16,018 bases of DNA from JAFALX01 sp036378495 (GTDB lineage: Bacteria; Chloroflexota; Dormibacteria; Aeolococcales; Aeolococcaceae): NCBI GenBank assembly GCA_036378495.1, contig DASUWI010000068.1, positions 1 to 16,018 of the forward strand, given 5' to 3'. Positions 1 to 6,316 of this stretch are shown here, in pieces. Position 1 is the stretch's first letter. The number at the start of each line of letters is the position of its first letter. The notes under the pieces are model-generated. The model did not search any database. It saw nothing but the letters and a program-made list of their open reading frames with translations, and was not told the DNA's origin. The position numbers and the translations under genes are program-made.

Positions 1-1
1 C

Positions 2-364
2 GCCCTGCTCGAGCCGGCCTTCCTCGGAGCCGTCACCCTGTCGCTGTGGGCGTCGCCCCACCTGCTCGGCCACGACCTGGTGCTGCTGGCGCCGCCCCTG
101 GTGGCGGCGCTGGCCTGGAGCATGGATCGTGACCTGGCCGGCGCGAGGACCTGGCCGGGGCCGGTGTCGGCGGCGCTCGTCGCCGGGTGGGTCGCGCTAT
201 CACTTGCCAGCGCGTCCGACCTGGGTCAGGGCTGGGTCGGGGCGCCGGGCCGGCTGACCCCGTGGGTGCTGCTCGCGAGTGGCGCTGCCTTCGTCGTGGC
301 GCTGCGGCGCCGGGCGCTGGCGGTGCAGGCACCGCCGCGGCCGCTCGTCACCCGTGGTGGATGA
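2..364 (+). CDS. GT87-like membrane glycosyltransferase, C-terminal fragment
   Basis: The window opens inside a reading frame that stays open from base 2 to a TGA at 362-364 (120 residues visible; the start lies outside). The fragment is strongly hydrophobic, with about three membrane segments, and ends in a short basic tail (RRRALAVQAPPRP). Near its start it has an SPHLLGHDLVLLAPPL segment, which resembles the late membrane region of the GT87 (DUF2029) polyprenyl-phosphate-mannose-dependent mannosyltransferases, where an SPH-x-DYDLVLL-like stretch is common. If so, it adds sugars to lipoglycans or other envelope glycans from the outer face of the membrane. The family call rests on this one motif and the membrane topology. 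It could be another polytopic membrane protein. It converges with the tetR gene across a G/C-rich hairpin. Confidence 0.5.
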   Translation, partial: ALLEPAFLGAVTLSLWASPHLLGHDLVLLAPPLVAALAWSMDRDLAGARTWPGPVSAALVAGWVALSLASASDLGQGWVGAPGRLTPWVLLASGAAFVVALRRRALAVQAPPRPLVTRGG

Positions 365-383
365 CGCGGACGACCCGGCGCAA

Positions 384-402
384 GGGGCCCGGACCGGGCT
401 CC
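384..402. terminator. Hairpin between convergent genes
   Basis: GGGGCCC (384-390) and GGGCTCC (396-402) form a 7 bp stem with one G-U pair and a 5-nt loop. It sits between the stop codons of the GT87-like gene and the tetR gene, so it could end transcription in both directions. There is no T-tract on either side, so an intrinsic terminator is only inferred from structure and location. Confidence 0.35.
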
Positions 403-407
403 CTGCG

Positions 408-1043
408 TCAGGCGGTCAGCAGCTCCTCCAGGCCGGGCATCACGATCCGGACTGCGAGGCTGCTCAAGTCTTCCGCCGAGACGTCCTGGTGGTCGCGCCA
501 CCAGCGCGCCAGGCCTTCGATGGCTCCGTTGACGGCGCTGGCCACCGCCGTGGCGCCCCGCTGATCGACGGGCCCCTGCGCGCGTTCGGCCGCGCTCACC
601 AGCAGTCCGGCGACGAGCTGGTTCTGGCGCTCGCGGATTGCGGCGGCATCGGCGGCGAAGGGGCCGGCGTCGAGGGCCAGAGCCTCCCACAGCCGCCGGC
701 GCTCGGCGACGAAACGGAAGAACGCCAGCGTCGCCGCCTCCATCTGCTGCCGTGGCTCGCGGGCCGCGCCTGCGGCCGCGACGATCTCTGCCGCGAGCTC
801 GTCGGCCATCCGGTCCACACAACGGCGGTACAGCGCCTCTTTGCTGCCGATCAGGGCGTAGACCACCGGCTTGGACACGCCCACCCGGCGGCTCAGCTCA
901 TCCATCGAGGTTGCGGCGTAGCCCTGCTCGGCGAAGAGCCGCTCGGCGGCGGCGATCACCTGGCGCTCGCGAACGGCCCGCGGGACACGCCCATGGCGAT
1001 ACCGCGCGACTTCGATCTCATCGGCGGCGGGCGACACGGTCAT
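408..1043 (-). CDS. TetR/AcrR family transcriptional regulator
   Basis: A 211-residue protein, normal length for TetR repressors. Residues about 22-70 form the DNA-binding domain: RERQVIAAAERLFAEQGYAATSMDELSRRVGVSKPVVY is the usual three-helix TetR signature, followed by the SKEALYRR segment. The rest is an alpha-helical ligand-binding domain with no recognisable ligand class. The frame is open further upstream, but that part is antisense to the monooxygenase gene. The ATG at 1043 is the natural start because the helix-turn-helix then lies about 20 residues in. The gene is divergent from the monooxygenase-SDR pair with 48 bp between starts, so it most likely represses that pair and itself until an inducer binds. 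No clear Shine-Dalgarno precedes the ATG; a TACCTT hexamer lies 12 nt upstream, so a very short leader is possible. Confidence 0.9.
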   Translation of the reverse strand: MTVSPAADEIEVARYRHGRVPRAVRERQVIAAAERLFAEQGYAATSMDELSRRVGVSKPVVYALIGSKEALYRRCVDRMADELAAEIVAAAGAAREPRQQMEAATLAFFRFVAERRRLWEALALDAGPFAADAAAIRERQNQLVAGLLVSAAERAQGPVDQRGATAVASAVNGAIEGLARWWRDHQDVSAEDLSSLAVRIVMPGLEELLTA

Positions 1044-1091
1044 GTTGACTCGGCGAAGGTACCACGAGTAGGCTACCGGCATTAGGTTACC
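1044..1091. promoter_or_regulatory. Divergent promoter/operator between tetR and the monooxygenase
   Basis: These 48 bp must hold both promoters. On the plus strand TTGACT (1045-1050), 18 bp of spacer and TAGGCT (1069-1074) form a plausible promoter for the monooxygenase. The region has a direct repeat TACC-n2-GAGTAG at 1060-1071 and 1088-1099 (28 bp apart), the second copy running over the GTG start. It also has a small palindrome GTAG-G-CTAC at 1068-1076 overlapping the -10. GG(n)TACC appears three times. These are candidate TetR contacts; none is a textbook TetR operator. Confidence 0.4.
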
Positions 1092-2573
1092 GTGAGTAGC
1101 ACCTACGTCGAGATCCTGATCGTCGGCAGCGGCTTCTCCGGTCTCGGCATGGCCATCAGGCTGGCTCAGTCGGGACGCCGCGACTTCCTGGTCCTCGAAC
1201 GGGGTGACGACGTCGGCGGCACGTGGCGCGACAACACCTATCCCGGCTGCGCCTGCGACGTGCCCTCCCATCTGTACTCGTTCTCCTTCGCGCCCAACCC
1301 CGATTGGAGCTGCACCTACCCCAAGCAGGAGGAGATCCAGCGGTATCTGCGGCGCTGCGCCGAGCGCTTCGAGATCCACCCGCAGCTGCGGCTGAACACC
1401 ACTGTGACCGGCGCACGCTGGGACGACGTGGCGTCGCGCTGGGTGGTGAGCACGACCCGCGGCGAGTTCCGTGCGCGGTTTCTCGTCCTCGGCACCGGCG
1501 GGCTCAGCGACCCGCGCCTCCCCGGCATCCCCGGGCTCGGCTCGTTCCAGGGGATGCTGTTCCACTCGGCGAGCTGGCGCCACGACCACGACCTGAGCGG
1601 CGAGCGCGTCGCGGTCATCGGCACGGGCGCATCAGCGGTGCAGTTCATCCCGAGGATCCAGCCGCTGGCGTCGCGACTCAGCGTCTTCCAGCGAACGCCG
1701 CCGTGGGTGCTGCCACACCCGAACCGCCCGCTGCTGCGCGCCGAGCGCTGGCTGTCGCGCCGCTCCCCGGCCGCCCAGACGCTGCGCAGGTTCGGTGTGT
1801 ACGCCGCTCACGAGCTCCTGGTGCTCGGCTTTGCCGTCGATCCGCGGTTCAACGGCCTGCTGGAGCTCGCTGCCAAGCAGCACCTGCGCCGCCAGGTGCG
1901 CGATCGCGCGCTGCGAGCCAAGCTCACACCCCGCTACCGCATGGGGTGCAAGCGCCTCCTCATCTCGAACGACTTCTATCCAGCGCTCACGCGGTCCAAT
2001 GTTGAGCTGGTCACCGACAGCATCACCGAGGTGCGCGAGCACGCCGTCGTCACCGCCGACGGCATGCAGCGAGAGGTCGACACCATCATTGCCGGCACCG
2101 GCTTCAACACAACCAATCCCCCGGTCGCGCGCTCCATGACGGGCCGCGCCGGACGCACCCTTGCACAGGAGTGGGACGGCAGCCCGCGCGCGTACCTGGG
2201 GACGACGATGTCCGGCTTCCCCAACGCGTTCTATCTGTTCGGCCCGAACACGGCGATCGGCCACACATCGGTGGTGTTCATGATCGAGTCGCAGATCAGG
2301 TACGTCCTGGATGCGCTGCAGATGGCGCAGCGCGAGCGGGTGGGGGTGATCGAGGTGCGGCGCGAGGCGCAGATGGCGTACACAGCCGAGATGCGCCGGC
2401 GCACCGACGGGACCGTCTGGACGAACGGCGGCTGCACCAGCTACTACCTCGATGCTCACGGCCGGAACTTCGCGATCTGGCCGACGTTCACCCGACCGTA
2501 CCGCCGCCGCACGCGGCGTTTCGACCCCGCCGCATACCGGCTCGAGCGGGTGGGCGAGGAGATCGCCGCGTGA
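1092..2573 (+). CDS. Flavin-containing Baeyer-Villiger-type monooxygenase
   Basis: A 493-residue class B flavoprotein monooxygenase, the usual size of a type I Baeyer-Villiger enzyme. The N-terminal FAD dinucleotide fold is GSGFSGLG (12-19). The GGTWRDNTYPGCACD segment around Trp45 is typical of this family. The fingerprint FxGxxxHxxxW is present as FQGMLFHSASW (152-162), although the usual following Pro is Arg. The second Rossmann motif, for NADPH, is GTGASA (177-182). Such enzymes use FAD, NADPH and O2 to insert oxygen next to a ketone, or to oxidise N or S. The EthA and MymA proteins of mycobacteria are in this superfamily. The GTG at 1092 is chosen because MSSTYVEILIVGSG puts the first Rossmann strand at the right distance. 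The stop is 10 bp before the SDR start, so the two are probably cotranscribed. Substrate unknown. Confidence 0.9.
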   Translation: MSSTYVEILIVGSGFSGLGMAIRLAQSGRRDFLVLERGDDVGGTWRDNTYPGCACDVPSHLYSFSFAPNPDWSCTYPKQEEIQRYLRRCAERFEIHPQLRLNTTVTGARWDDVASRWVVSTTRGEFRARFLVLGTGGLSDPRLPGIPGLGSFQGMLFHSASWRHDHDLSGERVAVIGTGASAVQFIPRIQPLASRLSVFQRTPPWVLPHPNRPLLRAERWLSRRSPAAQTLRRFGVYAAHELLVLGFAVDPRFNGLLELAAKQHLRRQVRDRALRAKLTPRYRMGCKRLLISNDFYPALTRSNVELVTDSITEVREHAVVTADGMQREVDTIIAGTGFNTTNPPVARSMTGRAGRTLAQEWDGSPRAYLGTTMSGFPNAFYLFGPNTAIGHTSVVFMIESQIRYVLDALQMAQRERVGVIEVRREAQMAYTAEMRRRTDGTVWTNGGCTSYYLDAHGRNFAIWPTFTRPYRRRTRRFDPAAYRLERVGEEIAA

Positions 2574-2583
2574 GGATGGGCCG

Positions 2584-3408
2584 TTGACAGTGCGCCTGCA
2601 TGGCGCCGTCGCGCTCGTGACCGGCGCGGGCGGCGGCATCGGCAGCGCGCTGGCCGAGCGGTTCGCGCGGGAGGGCGTGCGCACGATCGTCCTCGTCGAC
2701 ATCGACGAGGAGGCGCTGCAACGCACCGCGCGCCGGGTGGGCCGCGCCGGTGCCGAGGCCGTGGAGCGCCGCGTCGACGTCAGCAGCGCCACAGACATGG
2801 AGGCGCTGGCCGCATCGGTGCGAGCGGGCGTCGGCGTTCCAGACATCATCGTCAACAACGCAGGCGTCGGTGTCGCCGGGCCGTTTCTGCAGACCCCCCT
2901 GCGCGACCTGCAGCGCGTGGTCGACGTCAACCTGTGGGGCGTGGTGCACGGTTGCCGGCTCTTCGGTGCGCAGCTGGCGGAGCGCGGGCGCGGCGGCCAT
3001 ATCGTCAACGTCGCCTCCGCCGCGGCGTTCGCACCCTCGACGATTCTGCCCGCCTACGGCATGACCAAGGCCGCGATCCTGATGCTGAGCGAGTGCCTCC
3101 GCGTCGAGCTGGCGCCGCGCGGCGTCGGCGTCAGCGCCGTGTGTCCCGGCATCGTGAGCACCGACATCGTGCATCGCGCCGTGTACGTTGGTGAGAATGA
3201 GCGTGCCATCGAGGCGCGCCGCCGCGCGTCCGTCCGCATCTACCGCCTTCGCCGCTATCCGCCTGAGCGTGTCGCCGCCCGGATCGTCGACGCGATCCGC
3301 CACAACACCGCTGTGGTCCCGGTCACCGCGGAGGCGCGGTTGCTGCGTGCGGTGTCGCGGCTCGCGCCCGGAGTGAACCGGCGTGTTGCCGCCCTGATCC
3401 GGATGTAG
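2584..3408 (+). CDS. Short-chain dehydrogenase/reductase (SDR)
   Basis: A 274-residue classical SDR. With the TTG start at 2584 the cofactor motif TGAGGGIG is at 13-20, Asp39 ends the second beta strand (suggesting NAD(H) preference), NNAG is 91-94, and the catalytic Ser145, Tyr158 and Lys162 (YGMTK) are all present. The extra C-terminal helix region (RLLRAVSRLAPGVNRRVAALIR) is seen in SDRs encoded beside flavin monooxygenases in actinobacteria. A GAGG at 2572-2575 lies 8 nt before TTG 2584 and 14 nt before GTG 2590, which favours the TTG; GTG 2590 would shorten the protein by two residues. The gene follows the monooxygenase by 10 bp, so it likely works in the same pathway, for example converting a secondary alcohol to the ketone used by the monooxygenase, or handling the ester or aldehyde product. 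Physiological substrate unknown. Confidence 0.9.
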   Translation: MTVRLHGAVALVTGAGGGIGSALAERFAREGVRTIVLVDIDEEALQRTARRVGRAGAEAVERRVDVSSATDMEALAASVRAGVGVPDIIVNNAGVGVAGPFLQTPLRDLQRVVDVNLWGVVHGCRLFGAQLAERGRGGHIVNVASAAAFAPSTILPAYGMTKAAILMLSECLRVELAPRGVGVSAVCPGIVSTDIVHRAVYVGENERAIEARRRASVRIYRLRRYPPERVAARIVDAIRHNTAVVPVTAEARLLRAVSRLAPGVNRRVAALIRM

Positions 3409-3479
3409 CCGGTGCCGAACGGGTCGCCGGCGGAGGGGCGGCCAGGATTCGGAAAGGTCGTTTGCGGTATCACTTGTCC

Positions 3480-4646
3480 ATGAATCAGGGGGTGCTCATC
3501 GCCCGCGTGGCCGGTGTTCGCATTCGAGCGCACTGGAGCGTCCTGGTCATCGCGGCGCTGCTCACGTGGGGGCTGGGCTCCGGCATCATCCCGCTGGCCG
3601 CTCCGAGCACTCCGCCGGCTCTGGCCTGGGTGGCCGCCGCGATCGGCGCCGTCCTGCTCATCGTCTCGCTGACGGCACACGAGCTCGCCCACTCCCTGGT
3701 GGCTCGCCGCCGCGGGCTTCCCGCCGAGGAGATCACGCTCTGGGTCTTTGGCGGGGTCTCCCACATCCGGGGCGACTGGCAGAGCGCGCGCACCGAGATG
3801 CTCGTTGCCGTGGCCGGCCCCGCGGTCACGCTGCTCATCTCCGGACTCTGCTTCGGCCTCTCCTGGGTGCTGGCCATGGTCGGCGCTCCCGTCCTGGTGG
3901 TGCTCCTGGTCCAGTGGCTGGCCGCGGTCAACGCGCTGCTGCTCGTCTTCAACCTGCTCCCGGCCTTCCCGCTCGACGGTGGCCGCATCCTGCGCAGCGC
4001 CATCTGGGCGCGCAGTCGCGACCGCGCTCGCGCCACGCTCACGGCGGCTCGCGTGGGGCGCGTGTTCGCCTACCTGATCGTCGCCCTCGGCATGGTCGAC
4101 ATCCTCCTCACGGCAGACTTCGGCGGACTCTGGCTGATGATCATCGGCTGGTTCCTCGCCACCACCGCCAAGTCCGAGGAGCGGGGCGAGCAGGTGCGGA
4201 ACTCGCTGGCCGGCGCTCGGGTGGCCGAGGTGATGTCTCTGAACCCGCGGACCGTTCCCTCGTGGGTGACGGTCGAGCTGTTCATCAACCACTACGCCGC
4301 CGGGACCGGGCTGACGGCGTTTCCCACCAACGGGCTCGACGGCAGCGTCGACGGCCTGGTGACGGCGAACGCCCTGCGCCGCGTCCCTCCCGCCCAGCGT
4401 TCCACGCGCCGCGCCTCCGAGGTGATGATCGCGATCGCCCAGGTGCCGGTGACGCGACCTGACGAGCTGGTCACCGACCTGCTCAGCCGGGTGGGGCGGC
4501 AGAGCGAGGGCCACGCGCTGGTCTTCGACGGCGACCGCCTCGTCGGCGTGATCTCACCATCGGACATCGGGCGCAGGCTGCGCTTCGGCGTGCCCAAGCC
4601 GCCCCCGCTCAACGTTCCGTCGCCGGGCCTGCCTCCGGCCGCCTGA
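3480..4646 (+). CDS. Site-2 protease (M50) with paired CBS domains
   Basis: A 388-residue intramembrane zinc metalloprotease of the Rip3-like kind. The zinc site HELAH is 67-71. The second metal motif, NLLPAFPLDGGR, places the ligand Asp at 166. GGVSHI (91-96) and the AGP membrane motif (112-114) are also typical. About six hydrophobic segments span residues 18-228. From about 248 on there is a cytoplasmic pair of CBS domains (VAEVMSLNP..., ASEVMIAIAQVPV... to GVISPSDIGRRL), which in relatives bind adenine nucleotides and are thought to gate activity. Such proteases cut membrane-spanning anti-sigma factors or small membrane proteins; no substrate is encoded next door. ATG 3480 is preferred because homologues begin close to the VAGVRIRAHWS segment. 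TTG 3462, 4 nt after GGAAAGG (3451-3457), is an alternative adding six residues. A TATCAC lies 6 nt before the ATG. Confidence 0.88.
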   Translation: MNQGVLIARVAGVRIRAHWSVLVIAALLTWGLGSGIIPLAAPSTPPALAWVAAAIGAVLLIVSLTAHELAHSLVARRRGLPAEEITLWVFGGVSHIRGDWQSARTEMLVAVAGPAVTLLISGLCFGLSWVLAMVGAPVLVVLLVQWLAAVNALLLVFNLLPAFPLDGGRILRSAIWARSRDRARATLTAARVGRVFAYLIVALGMVDILLTADFGGLWLMIIGWFLATTAKSEERGEQVRNSLAGARVAEVMSLNPRTVPSWVTVELFINHYAAGTGLTAFPTNGLDGSVDGLVTANALRRVPPAQRSTRRASEVMIAIAQVPVTRPDELVTDLLSRVGRQSEGHALVFDGDRLVGVISPSDIGRRLRFGVPKPPPLNVPSPGLPPAA

Positions 4647-4658
4647 GCTCAGCCGGCC
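4637..4658. terminator. Inverted repeat between convergent genes
   Basis: GGCCG-c-CTG (4637-4645) and CAG-c-CGGCC (4650-4658) pair around an AGCT loop with a single C/C mismatch. The repeat covers the stop codon of the protease and abuts the stop of the 92-residue gene on the other strand, the expected place for a bidirectional terminator. No T-run follows, so the function is inferred. Confidence 0.4.
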
Positions 4659-4937
4659 TCAGATCAGCGTCTCGGTCTGCTCCACGCGGCGTCGCCGTCG
4701 GTCGGCGGGATCGTGGGCGAGCCCGTCCGCGGCGGGGTGCTCGACGAGCGCGATGACTCGGGCCGCCATGAAGCGCCCGGTTCGAACCGGCTGACCCGAT
4801 CGGGTCACCTCGCTGACCTCGACCACGCCGCGGGCGGTGGTGATCTCCACCCTGCGGCCGGCGCGGGTCGCCTCGATCTCGTAGATCTGGGCCGCGCCGC
4901 CCGTGTCGATCACGATCTCAACGCGATCGCCCTTCAT
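4659..4937 (-). CDS. Small hypothetical protein, 92 residues
   Basis: Not recognised. The protein starts MKGDRVEIVIDTGGAAQIYEIEATRAGRRVEITTARGVVEVSEV: alternating hydrophobic and charged residues predict four or five short beta strands, perhaps a small beta barrel or an SH3-like fold. The last 25 residues are rich in Arg and look disordered. There is no signal peptide or membrane segment, so it should be cytoplasmic. It is probably a real gene: its frame fits between a convergent terminator-like repeat and a divergent intergenic region, and the strand pattern is regular. No Shine-Dalgarno precedes the ATG. Instead TAGCAT lies 9 nt upstream on the same strand, which fits a leaderless message. 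It converges with the site-2 protease, and nothing links the two functionally. Confidence 0.65.
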   Translation of the reverse strand: MKGDRVEIVIDTGGAAQIYEIEATRAGRRVEITTARGVVEVSEVTRSGQPVRTGRFMAARVIALVEHPAADGLAHDPADRRRRRVEQTETLI

Positions 4938-4969
4938 GACGAACTGATGCTAGTGCAGTGCTGCCCGGC

Positions 4970-5074
4970 GCGTCTGGAGCGATTGACGCAAGAGACGGGC
5001 TTCCTCGACCGTCTATGTCCGTAGAAGGTCGGCGGGGCCGGAAAGACAGGGTGAACCCGCATGAGCGGGAGGAG
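4970..5074 (+). promoter_or_regulatory. Structured 5' leader of the surface-protein gene
   Basis: The leader can fold in several competing ways: GCGTC (4970-4974) with GACGC (4985-4989); AGACGG (4993-4998) with CCGTCT (5009-5014); CGACC (5006-5010) with GGTCG (5027-5031), which excludes the previous stem; and GGG (5049-5051) with CCC (5056-5058), which excludes CCCGC (5056-5060) with GCGGG (5065-5069). The last stem takes up the first bases of the Shine-Dalgarno GGGAGGAG (5067-5074), located 10 nt before ATG 5085. This is the arrangement of a translational switch, but no known riboswitch class was confidently matched by eye. TTGACG at 4983-4988 could be a -35 but has no partner at proper spacing. 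Confidence 0.35.
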
Positions 5075-5084
5075 TTTGGTTGAC

Positions 5085-6200
5085 ATGAATCACGCTTTGG
5101 CAAAGGTCGCGGCGGCGTCGGGGCTTGCCGCTGCCGCGGCAACGCCGTTCACGCTCAGCGCGTTCGCCGGCAGTTCGCCGGTTCCGAGCGTGCCGGCAGC
5201 GGTGAACGCCGTCACACACCAGGTGAGCGCATCAGTCGCTCAGGTAACCCACGCGCTCGGACTGCAGTCGCTGCCCGTGAGCCTGCCGGGCTCGGCCTCG
5301 GCCTCGCCCGCAGCCGACCCGCCCGGCGAGGCGCCGACCGCGACGGCCAGCGCCAATGCGGTGTCGATCCCGCTGCTGGATACGTGCGTCAGCTGCACCA
5401 ACGCCGATGCCGGCGACGGCTCGGCCGACAGCAACGCCACCGCCCTGCGGATCCTCGGCCACGACGTGTCGGCCGGCCACCTCAGCGGCAACGACTCGGG
5501 CGGCAACGCGCTGATCGCGCTGCCTGCCAACCCGCTGCTCAGCCTGGCGATCGCCGACTGGATGGCAGCGACCCAGACGGGTGATGGCTCGTCGTCCGCC
5601 AGCTCTCGTGCCTCGCTGGTCGACCTCGGGCTCGGCCCCAACGGCCAGTTCGCGACCCTCGCGGTGCTCGAGGCCAGCAGCAACGCGCAGTGGAACGCCT
5701 CGTCGTCTCACGGCTCGGCGTTCACCAACGGCGCCCGGCTCGACCTCGGCAACGGTGCGCTCGTCGTCATCCTCCTGCACAGTGATGCCGACAGCAACGG
5801 CACCTCGCACGCGTACGTCGCATCGATCAACGGCACGTCGATCCTGAGCAGCACTCAGGTCGGCCAGCCCATCACCATCACGATCCCGGGCGTCATCACG
5901 ATCACGCTGCTGCAGTCCCAGGCGGGCGGCGGCTTCGCGGTCGGGTCGGTGGCCACCGGCAGCAATCTGCTGGGCATGCCGGGTCAGCAGCTCGGACTCT
6001 TCACCTCCAGCGGCTCGGGCAACTCCGCCCAGGCGTCCAACGCGGGCACCGGGGTGCAGGCGGCGAGCACGGTGCCTGAGGCATCGCTGGGTGTGCCGGA
6101 GACAGGCATCGCCATCGGAGCCCTCGGGTTCCTGCTGGCCGCGGGCGGCGCCCTCGCCGCCGTGGCCTCCCGCGTGAGGCGGCACAGCACCTCCGCGTAA
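5085..6200 (+). CDS. Secreted cell-wall protein with VPETG sorting signal
   Basis: A 371-residue exported protein. Residues 1-28 are a signal peptide, with predicted cleavage after LSAFA. The mature part begins with a Pro/Ala/Ser-rich stretch. A CVSC pair (Cys101, Cys104) holds the only cysteines and probably forms a disulphide. A Gly/Ser/Asn-rich body with beta-strand repeats (for example QPITITIPGVITITLL) follows. At 337-341 is VPETG, followed by a hydrophobic segment (IAIGALGFLLAAGGALAAVA) and a basic tail RVRRHSTSA: the complete tripartite signal for sortase anchoring, with Val in place of the usual Leu. It is likely an abundant surface or adhesin-like protein with no catalytic motif. ATG 5085 is chosen over ATG 5061 because GGGAGGAG (5067-5074) is correctly spaced before it and the signal peptide then starts at residue 1. 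No sortase gene is in the window. Confidence 0.82.
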   Translation: MNHALAKVAAASGLAAAAATPFTLSAFAGSSPVPSVPAAVNAVTHQVSASVAQVTHALGLQSLPVSLPGSASASPAADPPGEAPTATASANAVSIPLLDTCVSCTNADAGDGSADSNATALRILGHDVSAGHLSGNDSGGNALIALPANPLLSLAIADWMAATQTGDGSSSASSRASLVDLGLGPNGQFATLAVLEASSNAQWNASSSHGSAFTNGARLDLGNGALVVILLHSDADSNGTSHAYVASINGTSILSSTQVGQPITITIPGVITITLLQSQAGGGFAVGSVATGSNLLGMPGQQLGLFTSSGSGNSAQASNAGTGVQAASTVPEASLGVPETGIAIGALGFLLAAGGALAAVASRVRRHSTSA

Positions 6201-6218
6201 TCCTCCCTCCAACTCGGG

Positions 6219-6252
6219 AGCCGGCCAGTCCCACACGCGGGACCGGCCGGCT
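6219..6252 (+). terminator. Strong hairpin terminator after the surface-protein gene
   Basis: AGCCGGCC (6219-6226) and GTCCC (6228-6232) pair with GGGAC (6239-6243) and GGCCGGCT (6245-6252) around the loop ACACGC, giving 13 bp with one A/C mismatch. A pyrimidine-rich TCTCTC follows. It begins 18 bp after the stop codon, so it is a convincing rho-independent-type terminator in a GC-rich genome. Confidence 0.75.
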
Positions 6253-6316
6253 TCTCTCGTGTCTGGGGTACAACAGCCGCCACCCCCCGCGCTCGAAGCC
6301 CACAGAGGAGAGACGC

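Noticed and set aside
1044..1589. N-terminal extension of the TetR reading frame
   Set aside because: In-frame but antisense to the monooxygenase; the TetR domain starts after ATG 1043.
1632..3008. 458-codon open frame on the minus strand across the monooxygenase and SDR genes
   Set aside because: Low-complexity Arg/Ala/Pro translation crossing two clear plus-strand genes; a common artefact of high-GC coding DNA.
3255..4514. 419-codon minus-strand frame opposite the site-2 protease
   Set aside because: The translation is Gly/Asp/Arg/His-rich and motif-free; the plus strand encodes HELAH and CBS domains.
4980..5040. GEMM-type cyclic-di-GMP riboswitch, suggested by TTGACGCAAGAGACGGGC
   Set aside because: The GACGCAA core is reminiscent, but the GGCAAACC element and the P2 hairpin that must precede it are missing. 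Left as an unassigned structured leader.
6201..6316. Small gene between the surface protein and the hydrolase
   Set aside because: The stretch is a terminator hairpin followed by a hydrolase leader; no credible reading frame is present.
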